The notes below the pieces were generated by a model that saw only the letters and a program-made list of their open reading frames with translations, was not told the origin of the DNA and ran no database searches. From the NCBI GenBank assembly GCA_937864935.1, contig CALMDN010000344.1, positions 1 through 8,679 of the forward strand: a stretch of DNA of 8,679 bases, given 5' to 3'. This document shows, in pieces, positions 6,005 through 8,679 of this stretch. The position numbers and the translations under genes were made by a program. Source of the DNA: an uncultured Bacteroidales bacterium. GTDB lineage: Bacteria; Bacteroidota; Bacteroidia; Bacteroidales; Lentimicrobiaceae. Position 1 is the first letter of the stretch. Every line of letters starts with the position of its first letter.

Positions 6005-7780
6005 ATGATTTTTACACCCACGATTATCCGGCTGCACAAGTGGCGGGTTAAAAACCTGAGCCACCGGAATTTCATTCTTATGCTAAGCCTTCTGGTGGGC
6101 CTTATCAGTGGTCTGGCTGCCGTATTGCTCAAGAATACAGTTTACTACACACATTATTTTCTGACAAGGGGATTCAATGCCGAAAACGGGAACCTGCTCT
6201 ACCTGGCTTATCCTTTTCTGGGGATGGTATTTACCGTTTTGTTTGTGAGGTACTTTGTAAAAGACAACATCTCGCACGGGGTAAGCCGCATTCTGTATGC
6301 CATTTCCCGGAAAAACAGTCTGCTGAAGCCGCACAACAACTACAGCTCTCTGGTTGCCAGTACTCTTACTGTCGGGTTTGGAGGTTCGGTGGGGCTGGAA
6401 GCACCGATCGTTCTCACCGGTGCCTCCATTGGTTCAAACCTTGCCCGCATCATGCGCATGGATTACCGGGCCATCACCCTGATGATCGGCTGCGGTGCCG
6501 CCGGCGCCATCGCCGGAATTTTTAAAGCACCCATTGCCGGAGTGATTTTTGCCCTTGAAGTGCTGATGCTCGATCTGACCATGGGGTCGCTGATTCCCCT
6601 TCTGATTGCTGCAGTTACAGGGGCTACGGTATCTTCTTTCCTGATGGGTAAATCGGTGCTGTTTTCCTTCTCGGTTACCGATCCTTTCAACCTCTACAAC
6701 ATTCCGTTTTACATTCTGCTCGGGGTGATTACAGGATTGGTATCCCTCTTTTTTACCCGGGCCAATATGTTTATCGAGAATCTGTTCCGTAAAATAACAA
6801 GTTTCAGGCTGAAGCTTCTTTACGGAGGCATCGCACTGAGCCTGCTGATCTTCTTTTTCCCACCCCTTTTCGGTGAAGGGTATGAGGTGCTGACAGAGAT
6901 TCTGAATAACCGGGGCGACAACATTGTAAACGGGAGTCTTTTTTATTCATTGAAAAGCAGTCCATGGATCTTTATCGGGTTTCTGGTACTGGTGCTGTTT
7001 TTTAAAGTAATCGCCATGGCCCTCACCACCGCGGGGGGCGGGGTAGGGGGGATTTTTGCCCCTTCGCTTTTTATGGGCGGGGTAACCGGCTTTTTCACAG
7101 CCAGGCTGATCAATACCCTCGATTTTGTCAAGCTGCCGGAAAGTAACTTTGCCCTGGCCGGAATGGCAGGAGTGATGGCTGCCGTAATGCATGCCCCGCT
7201 CACTGCCATCTTCCTTATCGCAGAGATCACCGGGGGGTATGAATTCTTCATTCCCCTGATCATCACATCAACCATTGCTTACCTCACCATCAACTTTTAC
7301 GAACCCCACAGCATCTATACCAAACGCCTGGCCATGCGCGGCGAACTCATTACCCACGACAAAGACAAAGCTGCCCTTGCCCGGCTGAGCATAACGCGAC
7401 TGATAGAAACCAACTTTCTGACCATAGGGCCCGACGCAACCCTCGGCGAACTGGTGAAGGTGATTGCCCGTTCAGAACGCAACGTATTCCCTGTTATTGA
7501 TGAGGAAAATAACTTTCTGGGGGTAGTCTTTATCAATGAAATCAGAAACATCATGTTCAACCATGAGCTCTACAACAATACCTATGTCAGAAACCTGATG
7601 TTTATGCCGGAGCCACTGGTTAACATCAGCGAAACCATGGAAGATGTGGCCCACAAATTCGGTGAATGTGCCCATTACAACCTGCCTGTGCTCGACAATG
7701 GCAAATATGTGGGCTTTGTTTCGAGAGCCAATGTTTTCTCCGCCTACCGCAACCTGGTAAGGGAGGCTTCACAGGACTGA
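6005..7780 (+). CDS. ClC-family chloride channel/transporter with C-terminal CBS pair
   Basis: The protein has 591 residues from the ATG at 6005-6007. It is a multi-pass inner-membrane protein of the voltage-gated chloride channel (ClC) family. The pore region spans about residues 20-440 and two CBS domains follow (about 470-520 and 533-587), a nucleotide-sensing module that often tunes ClC activity. Visible signatures are GLEAPIV (about 130-136) with E132 at the gating-glutamate position of the GREGP motif, KAPIAGVIFALEV (174-186), GGIFAPSLFMGG (348-359), and Y438 in HSIYTKRL at the central-tyrosine position. Two differences from E. coli ClcA stand out. The GSGIP motif reads SHGVS (about 90-94), and the internal proton glutamate (E203 in ClcA) is V186, as in vertebrate ClC channels. 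Whether this is a channel or a Cl-/H+ exchanger is therefore open. A TTG nine bases upstream belongs to the promoter element and is not the start. The PAP2 gene follows after 10 bases. Confidence 0.93.
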   Translation: MIFTPTIIRLHKWRVKNLSHRNFILMLSLLVGLISGLAAVLLKNTVYYTHYFLTRGFNAENGNLLYLAYPFLGMVFTVLFVRYFVKDNISHGVSRILYAISRKNSLLKPHNNYSSLVASTLTVGFGGSVGLEAPIVLTGASIGSNLARIMRMDYRAITLMIGCGAAGAIAGIFKAPIAGVIFALEVLMLDLTMGSLIPLLIAAVTGATVSSFLMGKSVLFSFSVTDPFNLYNIPFYILLGVITGLVSLFFTRANMFIENLFRKITSFRLKLLYGGIALSLLIFFFPPLFGEGYEVLTEILNNRGDNIVNGSLFYSLKSSPWIFIGFLVLVLFFKVIAMALTTAGGGVGGIFAPSLFMGGVTGFFTARLINTLDFVKLPESNFALAGMAGVMAAVMHAPLTAIFLIAEITGGYEFFIPLIITSTIAYLTINFYEPHSIYTKRLAMRGELITHDKDKAALARLSITRLIETNFLTIGPDATLGELVKVIARSERNVFPVIDEENNFLGVVFINEIRNIMFNHELYNNTYVRNLMFMPEPLVNISETMEDVAHKFGECAHYNLPVLDNGKYVGFVSRANVFSAYRNLVREASQD

Positions 7781-7790
7781 CAGAGGAGAA

Positions 7791-8567
7791 ATGAAGAACC
7801 CTGATATAAATACAGAAACAGATTTTTGCACGTCAATGAAAAACCTGGCCGGAAAAACTGCACCCTTCTTTTTTGTATTGATGCTGTATCAGGTCCTGCT
7901 GTTGATTTTTCTCCTTCTGGCCGGTTACAGGGATAGTTTTCTGCTGATGAACGGAGGCTTCCCGGGTTGGCTCGACCTGCCCATGTTTCTGCTGACACAC
8001 CTGGGCGACGGACTGATTCTTACCTCCATGCTTGCCTTGCTTTTTGTCAGGAAGTACCCGTCTATGGTGCTGCTTCTGGTGCTCGTGGTGGTGGTAACCG
8101 GCTTTTCGGGACAGTTGCTCAAGAATTTCGTTTTCGATGATTGGGCGCGGCCATTGGGTATTTTCGGTCCTGAGAAAGTCCATACGGTGTATGGCTACAA
8201 CCTCTATCAGAACTCCTTTCCATCTGGTCACAGCATCACCGTTGCTGCTGCCTTTACCCTGTTGGTACTGGTGTTGCGGCCGGCTGCACCTCTGCTCATT
8301 CTTTCCGGATTGTTAACCGCTTTGATTTCATATTCCAGGATTTATGTCGGAGCTCATTTCCCGGGCGACGTGCTTGCCGGAACAGTGCTTGGAAGTGGCG
8401 GATCCCTGCTGATGACCTGCTGGCTGAACCCGTGGATTTCCCGCGGGGTAACAAAACTGACGGCAAGGAAGCTTGCCTGGCTTACAGGATCGCTGACGCT
8501 GTTTGCATTGATTGGCCTGGTTGCCGGGGTGCTGATGCTCAGGGAGTTCCTGATCAGAATCTTTTAA
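7791..8567 (+). CDS. PAP2-family membrane phosphatase
   Basis: This 258-residue protein has about six hydrophobic segments. Family phosphatases act on lipid phosphates (undecaprenyl pyrophosphate, phosphatidylglycerol phosphate, lipid A phosphates or phosphatidate) at the outer face of the inner membrane. All three catalytic blocks are visible. Motif 1 is K111...R120-P121, with eight residues between K and R instead of the usual six. Motif 2 is FPSGHS, with H147. Motif 3 is SRIYVGAHFPGD (182-193), with nucleophile H189 and D193. An upstream THLGDG (69-74) is probably a conserved turn after the second hydrophobic segment. The exact substrate cannot be read from sequence; undecaprenyl pyrophosphate or lipid A would fit the envelope context (inference). 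The gene starts 10 bases after the ClC stop, with a purine-rich AGAGGAG only two bases before the ATG, unusually close for a working Shine-Dalgarno. A second in-frame ATG at 7836 (M16) is a possible alternative start, nearer the first membrane segment. Confidence 0.92.
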   Translation: MKNPDINTETDFCTSMKNLAGKTAPFFFVLMLYQVLLLIFLLLAGYRDSFLLMNGGFPGWLDLPMFLLTHLGDGLILTSMLALLFVRKYPSMVLLLVLVVVVTGFSGQLLKNFVFDDWARPLGIFGPEKVHTVYGYNLYQNSFPSGHSITVAAAFTLLVLVLRPAAPLLILSGLLTALISYSRIYVGAHFPGDVLAGTVLGSGGSLLMTCWLNPWISRGVTKLTARKLAWLTGSLTLFALIGLVAGVLMLREFLIRIF

Positions 8568-8577
8568 CATTGCTTCG

Positions 8578-8679
8578 ATGAAAATAATCACCTACAATGT
8601 GAATGGTGTGCGCTCAGCCATTGAAAAGGGCCTGATAACCTGGCTGATGCAGGAAAAGCCCGATGTGCTGTGCCTGCAG
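8578..8679 (+). CDS. xth: Exonuclease III / AP endonuclease, N-terminal fragment (runs off right edge)
   Basis: The ATG at 8578-8580 opens a frame of 34 codons to the window edge: MKIITYNVNGVRSAIEKG, then LITWLMQEKPDVLCLQ. This is the characteristic start of the exonuclease III family of the endonuclease/exonuclease/phosphatase fold. The Asn of YNVNGVR is the metal-site Asn, and the frame breaks just before the catalytic Glu expected after LCLQ. The enzyme cuts DNA at abasic sites and trims 3' ends in base-excision repair. It follows the PAP2 stop by 10 bases, so it is probably on the same transcript, although its DNA-repair role has no obvious link to the two membrane genes before it. Confidence 0.9.
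   Translation, partial: MKIITYNVNGVRSAIEKGLITWLMQEKPDVLCLQ

Noticed and set aside
4064..7236. G6 runs in lptD and the ClC gene as phase-variation tracts
   Set aside because: Six-base runs are too short for typical slippage switching, all frames are intact, and they encode conserved Gly-rich stretches.
7833..8231. Minus-strand open frame of 132 codons
   Set aside because: It is antisense to the PAP2 gene, and its Gln/His/Lys-rich translation is typical of a reversed membrane-protein frame.

Overview
This window looks like chromosomal DNA of a Bacteroidota bacterium, probably of the Bacteroidales type. Start codons are preceded by A-rich leaders rather than strong Shine-Dalgarno sites. Several intergenic regions carry the TAnnTTTG form of the Bacteroidetes -7 promoter element. 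The proteins (LptD, a SPOR-tailed amidase, a single-gene MCE protein, a small membrane protein, a DUF389 protein) have the forms typical of that phylum. I see no mobile element, CRISPR array, tRNA or rRNA, and no sign of recent transfer.

Left part, minus strand. A promoter at about 725-732 appears to serve a small single-pass membrane protein (267-674), followed 20 bases later by a DUF389 membrane protein (1-246) that runs off the left edge. Further right, also on the minus strand, an exported N-acetylmuramoyl-L-alanine amidase with a C-terminal SPOR-like domain (1853-3037) is followed after 13 bases by an MCE/MlaD-family lipid-transport protein (829-1839).

Centre. A roughly 200-base divergent control region (3038-3244) separates the amidase-MCE pair from lptD (3245-5926, plus strand), which encodes the outer-membrane LPS insertion protein. 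This puts peptidoglycan splitting, phospholipid traffic and LPS export side by side, so the block reads as an envelope-biogenesis locus.

Right part, plus strand. A ClC-family chloride channel/transporter with two CBS domains (6005-7780) starts seven bases after a TATATTTG element. A PAP2-family membrane phosphatase (7791-8567) follows after 10 bases, then the first 34 codons of exonuclease III (8578 to the right edge) after another 10 bases. The tight spacing suggests one transcript.

The window is mostly ordinary core-genome content and I do not see an undescribed system. The points most worth checking are the ClC signature residues (external gating Glu kept, internal proton Glu replaced by Val, GSGIP motif lost), the near-leaderless ClC promoter, the hairpin in the amidase leader, and the three-cysteine pattern of LptD.
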